A DNA stretch of 38,894 nucleotides from NCBI GenBank assembly GCA_013816485.1, contig JACDEI010000047.1, forward strand, positions 1 to 38,894, written 5' to 3'. Position 1 is the first letter of the stretch. Every line of letters starts with the position of its first letter. Origin of the DNA: Planctomycetota bacterium (GTDB lineage: Bacteria; Planctomycetota; UBA11346). A program made the position numbers and the translations under genes. Below the pieces are notes generated by a model. The model was not told where the DNA came from, did no database searches, and saw only the letters and a program-made list of their open reading frames with translations. Positions 20,086 through 27,930 of the stretch are shown in pieces.

Positions 20086-21159
20086 TCACAGCGCCACCAC
20101 TTGCCCGCTGCGGATCGACTGCTCGGCCGCAAGCACGATCGCCAAGCTGTCGCGCGCAGCAGCCCAATGCGCAGCGAGATCGACCTGCTCACGGATCGCC
20201 TTCAGGAAAAACACCTGCTCGCGTTCACACAGCGCGTCGTGGTCCGGTTCGTCCGCCATGCTGATGATCTCATCGGCCTTGGTGAACTCGTTGGCTTGGT
20301 CGATGCCAGCATGGTGCACACGGATGGCGCTGGTGGCGGAATGTGCGCCGACGTCGTCGCTGTTTCCTTCGCCGATCTTATCGCCGGCTTCGATGGTCAC
20401 CGAGCCTTTCGGGCCGACGACATCCTTCACGAAAAACGCCGCGGTGCTCATCATCGGGCCCCAGCCGGCTTCGTACCAGCCGACTGAACCATCAGCGAAA
20501 ACGACCTGGAGCTGACCGTAGTTGTACATGCCCGGCGGCAGATCGTCGGTCAACCGTGCGCCGATCGCACTGACCCGGATCGGTTTCGATCCAGTCATCT
20601 GGCACATCACGTCGACGTAGTGCACGCCGCAGTCGACGATCGGCGATGACGACTGCATCAGGCTGCGATGCACGTCCCACATGCGCCCGTGACTCTGCTG
20701 GTTGAGGTTCATGCGCATCACCAGCGGCCGCCCGAGTTTGCTCGCTTCCGCAATGAAACGCTGCCACGACGGATGGTGATGCAGGATGTAGCCGACCACC
20801 AGTTGCCGCTTTGCCGCGCGCGCGGCGGCGATCACGCGTTCACACGACGCGACCGTCGGCGCGACGGGTTTCTCGGTGAAGACGTGACAGCCCTGGGCGA
20901 ACGCCGCGAGCGCGATCTCCTCATGGGTGTCGGGATACGTCGATATACACACCGCATCCGGTTTGGTCTGCGCCAACGCGGCTTTCCAGTCATCGAACAA
21001 CGCGTGGCCGCCGCCCAACTCCTGATCGACCGTGTGTTTGCTCGCGCCACGCGCCACCAGGCCGACGATGCGGAAACCTGGAATGCGATGAAAGGCCTTG
21101 GCGTGCGAGCGACCCATGTTGCCGCAACCGATCACCAGGACACGGACCTCAGCGGACAT
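20086..21159 (-). CDS. Gfo/Idh/MocA family oxidoreductase (cytosolic)
   Basis: A 357-residue NAD(P)-dependent oxidoreductase. The Rossmann motif VIGCGNMGRSHA is near the N-terminus. The EKP motif at Glu96-Lys97-Pro98 carries the catalytic-site lysine, and DCGVHYVDV supplies the conserved Asp and His of the active site. There is no signal peptide, unlike the two Gfo/Idh proteins across the divergent junction. It could reduce or oxidise a sugar or a 3-keto sugar taken up by the adjacent transporter. The ATG at 21159 is preceded by GGAGA. It is divergent from the DUF1080 lipoprotein gene, and the short intergenic region may carry promoters for both. Confidence 0.9.
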   Translation of the reverse strand: MSAEVRVLVIGCGNMGRSHAKAFHRIPGFRIVGLVARGASKHTVDQELGGGHALFDDWKAALAQTKPDAVCISTYPDTHEEIALAAFAQGCHVFTEKPVAPTVASCERVIAAARAAKRQLVVGYILHHHPSWQRFIAEASKLGRPLVMRMNLNQQSHGRMWDVHRSLMQSSSPIVDCGVHYVDVMCQMTGSKPIRVSAIGARLTDDLPPGMYNYGQLQVVFADGSVGWYEAGWGPMMSTAAFFVKDVVGPKGSVTIEAGDKIGEGNSDDVGAHSATSAIRVHHAGIDQANEFTKADEIISMADEPDHDALCEREQVFFLKAIREQVDLAAHWAAARDSLAIVLAAEQSIRSGQVVAL

Positions 21160-21326
21160 GCGGATTCTCCGGCGTGACCGCGCACATGCTGCAGTGCAGA
21201 CGCGTGATTGTCTGCCGACAAAACCCGCGATCCGTCAGGTTTGTCCCACACAGGCGAGATGGAATCACGTACCCTCCCAGGAACCTCCTGGGCAACGGCC
21301 AGCCGGCGGGCAGCGTAGGACGCATC

Positions 21327-22658
21327 ATGCTGCGTTACCTCATCCCACTCGCCTGCCTGTCCCTCGTCCTCGTCGCCTGCACCGGCGGTGGCACTCGTGC
21401 GAGCGACGTGCCGCCGGGATTCACGCCGCTGTTCAACGGCAAGGATCTCAGCGGTTGGTGGGGCGTCGCCACCGAGGATCCGGCGAAGTGGATGGCGCTG
21501 CCGCCGGAGCAGCTCGCCGAGAAAAAGGCGAAGAGCCTGCTCGACATTAACAAACACTGGTCGGTCCAGGGCGATGAACTGGTGAATGACGGCAAGGGTC
21601 TGTACCTGACCACCGAAGCCAACTACGCCGACTTCGACCTGCGCCTCGACTACAAGACCGTCGCCAAAGCCGACAGCGGCGTCTACCTGCGCGGCATCCC
21701 GCAAGTGCAGATCTGGGACACCACCGAAGCCGGCGGCAAATGGAACATCGGTGCCGATATGGGCAGCGGTGGGCTGTGGAACAACGCCAAGGGTTCACCC
21801 GGTCGCGATCCGTTGGTGAAGGCCGACAAACCATTCGGCGAGTGGAACGCCATGCGCATCGTCATGGTCGGCGAGCGCGTGACCATCTGGCTAAACGATC
21901 AACGGGTGGTCGATCACGCACGCATGCACAACTACTTCGCCAAGGACAAGGCGATGCCGAAGAGTGGCCCGATCCAGCTCCAAACCCATGGCGGCGAGAT
22001 CCGCTGGAAAAACGTCATCCTGCGCCCGATCGCCGGTGACGAGGCCAACACCATCCTGCGCGCCGGCGGCGTCGACAAGCCGACCGGCGACGACGACTTC
22101 ACCACGCTGTTCAACGGCAAGGACCTCTCCAACTGGAAGGGCCCGATCGACAACTACGAGGTGGTCGACGGCGCGATCGTCTGCCAGGCCGGCAAAGGCG
22201 GCACGATCCACACGCCACAGTCGTACAAGGACTTCACCGCCCGCATCGAGTTCAAGCTGCCGCCCGGCGGCAACAACGGCCTGGCGCTGCGTTATCCCGG
22301 CGAGGGCGACACCGCCTACGTCGGCATGTGCGAACTCCAGGTGCTCGACACCGAACATCCGAAGTACGCCAAGATCGACCCGCGCCAGGTCCACGGCTCG
22401 GCCTACGGCATGGCCGGCGCAGAGCGCGGCTTCCTGCGTCCGACCGGCGAATGGAACTTCCAGGAGGTCACCGTGCGCGGCTCGACCATCCGCGTGGAAC
22501 TCAACGGCACGCTGATCCTCGACTCCGATCTCAGTAAGATCACCGACTACATGGGCGGCTCGCCGCATCCGGGCAAGGACCGCACCGAGGGCTTCTTCGG
22601 CCTCGCCGGCCACAACGATCCCGTGGCCTTCCGCCACGTCCGCATCAAGGCGCACTGA
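21327..22658 (+). CDS. Lipoprotein with two DUF1080 (3-keto-disaccharide hydrolase) domains
   Basis: A 443-residue protein with a lipoprotein signal (hydrophobic core, then LVAC as lipobox), so it is probably anchored at a membrane facing outward. It holds two tandem concanavalin-like DUF1080 domains, each opening with the family signature: FTPLFNGKDLSGW at about residue 29 and FTTLFNGKDLSNW at about residue 257. Pfam names this family 3-keto-disaccharide hydrolase. Members cleave 3-keto glycosides produced by Gfo/Idh or other dehydrogenases. The flanking Tat-exported Gfo/Idh genes fit such a route. The ATG at 21327 is chosen because upstream starts would bury the signal. The two halves are divergent duplicates, and one may have lost activity. 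Confidence 0.9.
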   Translation: MLRYLIPLACLSLVLVACTGGGTRASDVPPGFTPLFNGKDLSGWWGVATEDPAKWMALPPEQLAEKKAKSLLDINKHWSVQGDELVNDGKGLYLTTEANYADFDLRLDYKTVAKADSGVYLRGIPQVQIWDTTEAGGKWNIGADMGSGGLWNNAKGSPGRDPLVKADKPFGEWNAMRIVMVGERVTIWLNDQRVVDHARMHNYFAKDKAMPKSGPIQLQTHGGEIRWKNVILRPIAGDEANTILRAGGVDKPTGDDDFTTLFNGKDLSNWKGPIDNYEVVDGAIVCQAGKGGTIHTPQSYKDFTARIEFKLPPGGNNGLALRYPGEGDTAYVGMCELQVLDTEHPKYAKIDPRQVHGSAYGMAGAERGFLRPTGEWNFQEVTVRGSTIRVELNGTLILDSDLSKITDYMGGSPHPGKDRTEGFFGLAGHNDPVAFRHVRIKAH

Positions 22659-22665
22659 ACGATCC

Positions 22666-22804
22666 GCCGAACGACGGATTGGACATGGAGGACCTGAGAA
22701 CCGGAGGAAGGCGAAGACTTCCGGCTGAATCCATCGCAGAACAAACCGTCCTCCTGCATGCGCTTCTTCCCCTCCAGTGCTCCGGTCCTCCCTGTCGATT
22801 CGGC
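22666..22804. repeat. Imperfect inverted repeat with GGAGGACC units
   Basis: GCCGAACGAC near 22666 mirrors GTCGATTCGGC at 22794-22804. GGAGGACC (22687-22694) mirrors GGTCCTCC (22784-22791), and further GGAGG-rich segments pair loosely inside. It is an eroded version of the inverted-repeat layout seen at 24250 and 35068. Confidence 0.65.
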
Positions 22805-22921
22805 CTTCGCACATCGCACTGCTGTGCCGTTGAATCGATGTGAAAAAGTGCTCCACACAGAGCCGTGCCGTCCGTAGAAGTTCCCTCCCGCTTTCACCAC
22901 CTTGGCCAAACTCCGACCCGC

Positions 22922-24238
22922 ATGCCCGACCAGACGCCCACTGATGCCAGCAATCCCCTCATCGACCGCCGTCGTTTCGTCGTTTCGGCCGGTTCGCTCG
23001 CCGCGCTCGGCCTGTTCTTCGGCGGCGGCAATGTCTACGCCGAGGAGTTCACCCCCGCCGGCACGCCAGGGAAGGCCAACGCCGCCCCGGTCGGCTGCGC
23101 CGTCATCGGCCTCGGCGAACAGGGCCGCGCGGTCCTGACCGCGCTGAGCCACGCCGCCGGTGCGCAGGTCAAACGCATCTGCGACACCTACGAAGGCATT
23201 CACGACCGCGCGCTGGAACTGGCACCCAAGGCCACTGCCGGCACCGACGCCGCCGAGGTCTTCGCTGACCCGGCAGTCCAAGCGGTGTGGATCTGCACGC
23301 CGACGCACCAGCACAAGGACCTGGTGCTCGCCGCACTCAAGGCCGGCAAACACGTCTACTGCGAAGCTCCGCTCGCGCACACCATCGACGATGCGCGCGC
23401 CATCGCCCAGGCGGCCGCCGCGGCGAAGAGCCAGGTCTTTCACAGTGGCCTGCATCAGCGCACCAGTCCACAGCACCTGCACGTGGTGAAGTTCATTCGC
23501 ACCGGCGCCCTCGGCACCGTGGCGATGGGCCGTGCCCACTGGCACAAGCGCACCTCGTGGCGCCGCGCCGCCGCCAGCGACGAACGCGCGCGCGCACTCA
23601 ACTGGCGGCTGAAGAAAGACACCTCGCTCGGCCTCGCCGGGGAGATCGGCATCCACCAGTTCGACGTCGCCTCGTGGTTCCTCAAAGAACTGCCGGTCGC
23701 GGTCAGCGGTCGCGGCGCGATCCGCGCGTGGAAGGACGGCCGCGAGGTCGCCGACACCGTGCAGGCGCTGCTGGAATTCCCCGAGGGCCTCAACGTCAGC
23801 TACGACGCGACCCTCGCCAACACCTTCGATGGCACGGCCGAGACCTTCTTCGGTACCGAAGCCGCGGTGATGCTGCGTGACCACCGCGCGTGGATGTTCA
23901 AGGAAGCCGACGCCACCGCCCTCGGCTGGGAGGTCTACGCCTACCGCGACCACATCGGTGACGACACCGGCATCGCGCTGGTCGCCGACGCGACCAAGAT
24001 CCTCGCCGCCGGCAAGAAGCCGGGCGAGAACCGCGAAGTCGATCCCACCCGTACCGCCCTGGTCACCGCCGCCGAAGCGTTCATGGAGGCCATCCGCGCC
24101 GCGGTGGTGAGCAAACAGGGCGCGAGCGCCTGCGACGCGCTCACCGGCTTCCAGGCCACGGTCGTCGCCATCACCACCAACCAAGCGATCACCGAGGGCA
24201 AGCGCATCGCCTTCACGCCGGAGATGTTCGCGCTGTGA
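22922..24238 (+). CDS. Gfo/Idh/MocA family oxidoreductase, Tat signal, EAP variant
   Basis: A 438-residue protein with a twin-arginine signal (IDRRRFVVSAGSLAALG, arginines 16-18), so it is probably exported with its cofactor bound. The Rossmann motif is AVIGLGEQGRA. Where most family members have Glu-Lys-Pro, this one reads Glu148-Ala149-Pro150 (YCEAPLAHT), so the usual catalytic-site lysine is missing. The later GEIGIHQFDVASWF keeps a candidate His245. It may use a different catalytic residue or bind without turnover. The upstream gene is the DUF1080 lipoprotein and the downstream gene a second Tat Gfo/Idh, all on one strand. The ATG at 22922 is chosen because it places the RRR motif at a normal distance. 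Confidence 0.88.
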   Translation: MPDQTPTDASNPLIDRRRFVVSAGSLAALGLFFGGGNVYAEEFTPAGTPGKANAAPVGCAVIGLGEQGRAVLTALSHAAGAQVKRICDTYEGIHDRALELAPKATAGTDAAEVFADPAVQAVWICTPTHQHKDLVLAALKAGKHVYCEAPLAHTIDDARAIAQAAAAAKSQVFHSGLHQRTSPQHLHVVKFIRTGALGTVAMGRAHWHKRTSWRRAAASDERARALNWRLKKDTSLGLAGEIGIHQFDVASWFLKELPVAVSGRGAIRAWKDGREVADTVQALLEFPEGLNVSYDATLANTFDGTAETFFGTEAAVMLRDHRAWMFKEADATALGWEVYAYRDHIGDDTGIALVADATKILAAGKKPGENREVDPTRTALVTAAEAFMEAIRAAVVSKQGASACDALTGFQATVVAITTNQAITEGKRIAFTPEMFAL

Positions 24239-24249
24239 GCTATCCCCCC

Positions 24250-24366
24250 AGTTTAACCGCCGAGGGCGCCGAGTACGCCGAGGCGACATCCTGCCACATT
24301 CCCCTCTCTTGTAGTCGCATCTCTTTCTTCGCCCTCGGCGCCCTCGGCGCCCTCGGCGGTTAAACT
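24250..24366. repeat. 24-nt perfect inverted repeat with GCCGAGGGC units
   Basis: The arms at 24250-24273 and 24343-24366 are perfect complements, beginning AGTTTAACCGCCGAGG. Further copies of the 9-nt CGCCGAGGG-type unit lie inside both arms (to about 24283 and from about 24330). The right arm ends 7 bp before the AGGAG ribosome site of the next gene. Confidence 0.94.
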
Positions 24367-24383
24367 TCTCCCCAGGAGTCCCC

Positions 24384-25790
24384 ATGTCCAAACCCCCGAA
24401 GCTCCCCTCCGTCTCCCGTCGCTCGTTGATCAAGGGCGCAGCCGCTGCGCTGGCGATCACCGGCATCGGCTGCGCCGGCCAGAACCGCGCGGCCGCCGCT
24501 GACGCTGCCGCACCGGTCGCTGGTGGCGCCACGCCCGCTGGTGGCGCGATGGACATGACCCCCTTCACCGCGCCGCCGATCAAGCAGAGCACGGTGATCA
24601 ACCCCGGCCGCGTGATCGGCGCCAACGACCGCATCCGCATCGCGGTGCTCGGCGTCGGCGGCCAGGGTTTCGGCGCGCACGTCAAGGGCCTGCGCGGCAA
24701 GGAAAAGGAAAACAACATCGAGGTCATCGGCGCCTCCGACGTCTACACCCCGCGCCTGGAACGTGCCAAGGCCGAGATGCTCAAGGACCGTGATCCGGCC
24801 CCGACGGTGTTCGCCGAGAAGGACTACCGCCGCTTGCTCGACAACAAGGACATCGACGCCGTTGTCGTTGCCAGCCCGGAACACTGGCACGCGCCGATGT
24901 GTCTGCACGCGATGGACGCCGGCAAACACGTCTACTGCGAAAAGCCGATGACGCGCCACTTGAACGAAGCCTTCGCGCTGGTCGATGCGCAGAAGCGCAC
25001 CGGCAAGATCTTCCAACTCGGCATCCAGTTCACTTCCGACCCCAAGATGCACGCCATCGGCGCGTACATCCGTTCCGGCAAGATCGGCCAACTGGTCACC
25101 GGGCAGAGCAGCTACTGCCGCAACGCCGGCCCCAAGGGTGAGTGGAACTACGGCATCGATGGCGGCGCCGGCCCGGACAATCTCGACTGGGACATGTGGC
25201 TCGGCAGCGCGCCCAAGCGCCCGTGGAACGACGACGCCAAGGAACGTTTCTTCCGCTACCGCAAGTACTGGGACTACAGCGCCGGCATCCTGGGCGACCT
25301 CATGCCGCATCGCATGGGCCCGTTCCTGATCGCCTCGGGTAATCCGGAATTCCCGACGCGCGTCACCAGCCTGGGAACGCGCAACATCTCGAAGGACCGT
25401 GAGGTCGACGACACCGTCCAGGTGATGGCCGAGTTCCCGAGCGGCTGGACCATGCTCTTCACCGGCTCGACGGTGAACGAGAACGGCCTGACCGACACCT
25501 TCCGCGGCTTCAAGGCCACGGTGCACTTCGCCGGCGAAGGCGCCGTCGCCAAACCCGAACGTCCGTTCGCGGAAGAGCTGGAAGAGACCGTCATCACCAA
25601 ACAGGGCGGCCACAGCATTCCAGGCCACCACAAGAACTGGATCGACGCCATCCGCACCGGCAGCGCGGTGAACTGCTCGGTCGAACTCGGCGCCAAGATC
25701 CAGACCATCCTGGCCCTGGCCGAGATGTCGTCGCGTGCGAGCCGCATGATGTTGTTCGATGAGAAGACGCGGACGGTGAAAGCGGGCTGA
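24384..25790 (+). CDS. Gfo/Idh/MocA family oxidoreductase, Tat signal
   Basis: A 468-residue protein with a twin-arginine signal ([18 protein letters not shown]). A possible lipobox cysteine follows (ITGIGC). The Rossmann motif is [13 protein letters not shown]. The EKP motif is intact at Glu186-Lys187-Pro188 (YCEKPMTRH). The C-terminal domain contains [13 protein letters not shown] and [11 protein letters not shown], typical of the large periplasmic planctomycete subgroup. It is likely to oxidise a sugar or glycoside outside the cytoplasm. AGGAG lies at 24374-24378, six bases before the ATG. With the DUF1080 lipoprotein and the EAP-type paralogue upstream it forms a three-gene co-directional set. 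Confidence 0.9.
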   Translation: MSKPPKLPSVSRRSLIKGAAAALAITGIGCAGQNRAAAADAAAPVAGGATPAGGAMDMTPFTAPPIKQSTVINPGRVIGANDRIRIAVLGVGGQGFGAHVKGLRGKEKENNIEVIGASDVYTPRLERAKAEMLKDRDPAPTVFAEKDYRRLLDNKDIDAVVVASPEHWHAPMCLHAMDAGKHVYCEKPMTRHLNEAFALVDAQKRTGKIFQLGIQFTSDPKMHAIGAYIRSGKIGQLVTGQSSYCRNAGPKGEWNYGIDGGAGPDNLDWDMWLGSAPKRPWNDDAKERFFRYRKYWDYSAGILGDLMPHRMGPFLIASGNPEFPTRVTSLGTRNISKDREVDDTVQVMAEFPSGWTMLFTGSTVNENGLTDTFRGFKATVHFAGEGAVAKPERPFAEELEETVITKQGGHSIPGHHKNWIDAIRTGSAVNCSVELGAKIQTILALAEMSSRASRMMLFDEKTRTVKAG

Positions 25791-25797
25791 GGCCCGC

Positions 25798-25938
25798 GTC
25801 CGGAGTCCGGGGTCCGGAGTCCGGAGTCTTGCTGATTTCGTGCGTCGGCCCTGGGATCATCATCCCAGGGCCGACGCCGTTTCATCGAAGGGCCCATGGA
25901 CCACACCGACCCCGGACCCCGGACCCCGGACCCCGGAC
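25798..25938. repeat. Inverted heptamer repeats around a 16-bp hairpin
   Basis: The left arm (about 25798-25828) is made of GTCCGGA/GTCCGGG units, and the right arm (about 25909-25938) of complementary GGACCCC units. Midway is a perfect 16-bp stem (25842-25877) with a CATC loop, possibly the terminator of the Gfo/Idh gene. The right arm lies inside the first codons of apbE. Confidence 0.9.
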
Positions 25939-26867
25939 ATTCCCTCCGCCTCGCGCGCCTCGCCATGCGCACGCGCTTCGAGGTCGTCATCGCCGACGAT
26001 GGCGATCCGGCCGCGCTGCGGGCTGCCGGCGAGGAGGCGCTCGACGAGATCGAACGTGCCGAATCCCTGCTGAGCGCGTTTCGTGACGGTGCGGATCTGC
26101 GACGGATCAACCTGCTGGCAACCCGCGAAGCGGTCACGGTATCGCCGCTTATGTTGGGATTCCTGCGTCAGTGCCTCGTGCTCGCCGAGGCCACCGATGG
26201 TGCCTTCGACCTCGCAATCGGCGCGCTGCTCGACTGCTGGCGCATCCAGCAGGAAGACCTCGATCGGGCGGAACCGTCGGCGACTGCCATCGCCACCGCG
26301 CTGGCGGCGTGCGACGTGCGCCGCCAGCTTCAGATCGATGCCAACCACCGCACCGTGCGCTTGGCACAGGCGTCCGCCCGCCTCGATCCGGGTGCAGTGG
26401 GCAAGGGCTGGGCACTCGATCGCGCCGCGGCGCTGCTGCGTGAGAGCGGCATCCGCAACGCGCTGCTGCATGGCGGGACCTCCACTGCCTGCGCGTTCGG
26501 CGATGAACCTGGGCACAGCGGCTGGACTATTGCCATCCGTCATCCGACGGATCCGACGGCCAGCATCGTGCATGCGTATGTGCGCGACGCGTCGCTGTCA
26601 GTCTCTGGACCACATGGTCGTACGAAGGTGATCGGCGGCCGTACAATTGGACACATCCTCGACCCACGCAGCGGACAGCCGGTCAGCGACACGCTGCTCG
26701 CCGCGGTGATCCACCCCTCGGCGTTGGTCAGCGACGCGTTGTCGACCGCGTTGCTGGTCCTGGGCGTCGACGGACTGGAACTACTGAGCAGACGATTTCC
26801 CGATGCCCAGTTCCTGGTGCTCCCGCTCGACGGCGACCGGCGGATCACCGGACCTGCCTTCCGGTAG
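25896..26867 (+). CDS. apbE: FAD:protein FMN transferase, ApbE family
   Basis: A 323-residue ApbE-like protein. These enzymes attach FMN covalently to Ser or Thr in electron-transfer proteins. Motifs in order are MRTRFEVVI (family MGT region), LDPGAVGKGWALDRA, ALLHGGTSTACAFG, GHILDPRSGQP and SDALSTALLVLG, with the late Asp likely binding metal. There is no signal peptide or lipobox, unlike many ApbE proteins. Starting at the ATG at 25896, with GAAGGG just upstream, residues 5-15 (DPGPRTPDPGH) are encoded by a tandem 7-nt repeat. The in-frame ATG at 25965 would remove that tail but would start inside the first conserved motif. No obvious flavoprotein target is adjacent. Confidence 0.87.
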   Translation: MDHTDPGPRTPDPGHSLRLARLAMRTRFEVVIADDGDPAALRAAGEEALDEIERAESLLSAFRDGADLRRINLLATREAVTVSPLMLGFLRQCLVLAEATDGAFDLAIGALLDCWRIQQEDLDRAEPSATAIATALAACDVRRQLQIDANHRTVRLAQASARLDPGAVGKGWALDRAAALLRESGIRNALLHGGTSTACAFGDEPGHSGWTIAIRHPTDPTASIVHAYVRDASLSVSGPHGRTKVIGGRTIGHILDPRSGQPVSDTLLAAVIHPSALVSDALSTALLVLGVDGLELLSRRFPDAQFLVLPLDGDRRITGPAFR

Positions 26868-26881
26868 CAGGCGGAAGTAGC

Positions 26882-27174
26882 CTACCGCTCCACCGGCAGA
26901 TCGACGGGCGAGCGACCGGGCGGATCCCCGATCACAACCACCGTGGCAAGGTAACCTCCCAGCATCAGGAGCGCCATGATCGCCAGCACCACCGGGAGCG
27001 GGCGGCGACGGCCAGCAGCAATGGCACAACGAACGGAGCGATGAAAAATCCGAGCAGCGGTTGACGCCTGCCGTTGCTCTCGGTCGCGAAGATCACCAGC
27101 ACCCACGCCACGATCAGGGGAACGCTGATCATCACCCACTGCACGGTGTTGAGATCGTTGAGCAGTCCCTTCAC
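26882..27174 (-). pseudogene. Small membrane protein gene, apparently frameshifted
   Basis: A GTG at 27174 overlaps the stop of the response regulator (GTGA), a usual translational-coupling arrangement. The first frame gives 69 residues, with hydrophobic segments VMISVPLIVAWVLVIF and FFIAPFVVPLLLAVAA, then turns into an Arg/Trp-rich tail ending at 26965. Near 27000 the -1 frame takes over with a third hydrophobic segment (LPVVLAIMALLMLGGYLATVVVI) and ends at 26882. Joined, they make one protein of about 98 residues with three membrane segments. A single missing base in the GC-rich stretch around 26995-27010 would explain this, either a real mutation or a sequence error. I do not recognise the family. 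Confidence 0.6.
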
Positions 27175-27794
27175 CGCCCTACCGTCAGGATTCCTCGCCG
27201 CATGCCCTCCGCCACCGCCTCGGCGCGATCGGCAACGCGTAGCTTGAGGAAGATCTGTTTCACGTGCGCTTTCGCGCCGTCCTCGCTGATGCCGAGCGCC
27301 AGCCCGATGGCCTTGTTGGAGCGGCCCTGCGCCAACAAGCCGAGCACTTCGATCTGCCGTGCGGTCAGCGCTTCGCTGTCCTCGCGGTTGGCGATCTGGC
27401 GTTTGATGTGTTCCGGCAGCCAGCGTTCGCCGGCAGCCACCGCGCGGATGGCCTTCACTAGGTCGTCGGGGCCAGCGTCTTTCAGCAGGTAGCCGCTCGC
27501 GCCAGCGGACAGCGCGCGGTGCACGTCCTCTTCGGTGTCGTAGGTGGTGAGCATCAACACCTTCGCGTCCGCTGACGCGGCGCGGATCGCAGCGGTGGCG
27601 GCGATGCCGTCGAGTGACGGCATCCGCAGGTCCATCAGCGTCACGTCGGGTTTGTGCTCGGCGTGCAGACGCACGGCCTCTTTGCCGTCTTGCGCCTGGG
27701 CGACGACGTGGAGATCCTTGTGGTGGGCGAGCACGGCGACCAGGCCCATGCGCACCACCGCGTGATCATCGGCAAGGAGAAGACGGATGGTCAT
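27171..27794 (-). CDS. NarL/FixJ-type response regulator
   Basis: A 207-residue protein. The receiver domain (about 1-120) has acidic residues DD at 9-10, phosphoacceptor Asp55 (TLMDLRMPS), a conserved Thr in MLTTYD and Lys in YLLKDAG. A LuxR-type helix-turn-helix follows at about 144-190 (LTARQIEVLGLLAQGRSNKAIGLALGI). It should bind DNA when phosphorylated by the adjacent HisKA_3-type kinase. The frame is open far upstream, but only because it runs through a repeat element. The ATG at 27794 begins the canonical MTIRLLLADDH. AGGGGA at 27801-27806, the last bases of that repeat, is the only candidate ribosome site. It is coupled by GTGA to the small membrane gene. Confidence 0.94.
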   Translation of the reverse strand: MTIRLLLADDHAVVRMGLVAVLAHHKDLHVVAQAQDGKEAVRLHAEHKPDVTLMDLRMPSLDGIAATAAIRAASADAKVLMLTTYDTEEDVHRALSAGASGYLLKDAGPDDLVKAIRAVAAGERWLPEHIKRQIANREDSEALTARQIEVLGLLAQGRSNKAIGLALGISEDGAKAHVKQIFLKLRVADRAEAVAEGMRRGILTVGR

Positions 27795-27800
27795 GGGTTG

Positions 27801-27913
27801 TCCCCTGGGAGCGCCGGCTGCCAGCCGGCAGAGTGGGAACACGAGGGATGTTCGTAGCACGGAGAACCAAGCTGATTGCCCCTGGCCGGCTGGCAGCCGG
27901 CGCTCCCAGGGGA
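27801..27913. repeat. GGGAGCGCCGGC repeat, copy B
   Basis: A perfect 29-nt inverted repeat (27801-27829 and 27885-27913) around a 55-nt centre. The centre begins AGAGTGGG and ends GATTGCCCCTG, as in copy C. It sits between the kinase and response regulator genes. Its edge, AGGGGA on the minus strand, is 6 nt before the regulator ATG. Confidence 0.94.
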
Positions 27914-27930
27914 AGACCCGTCGCTGATGA

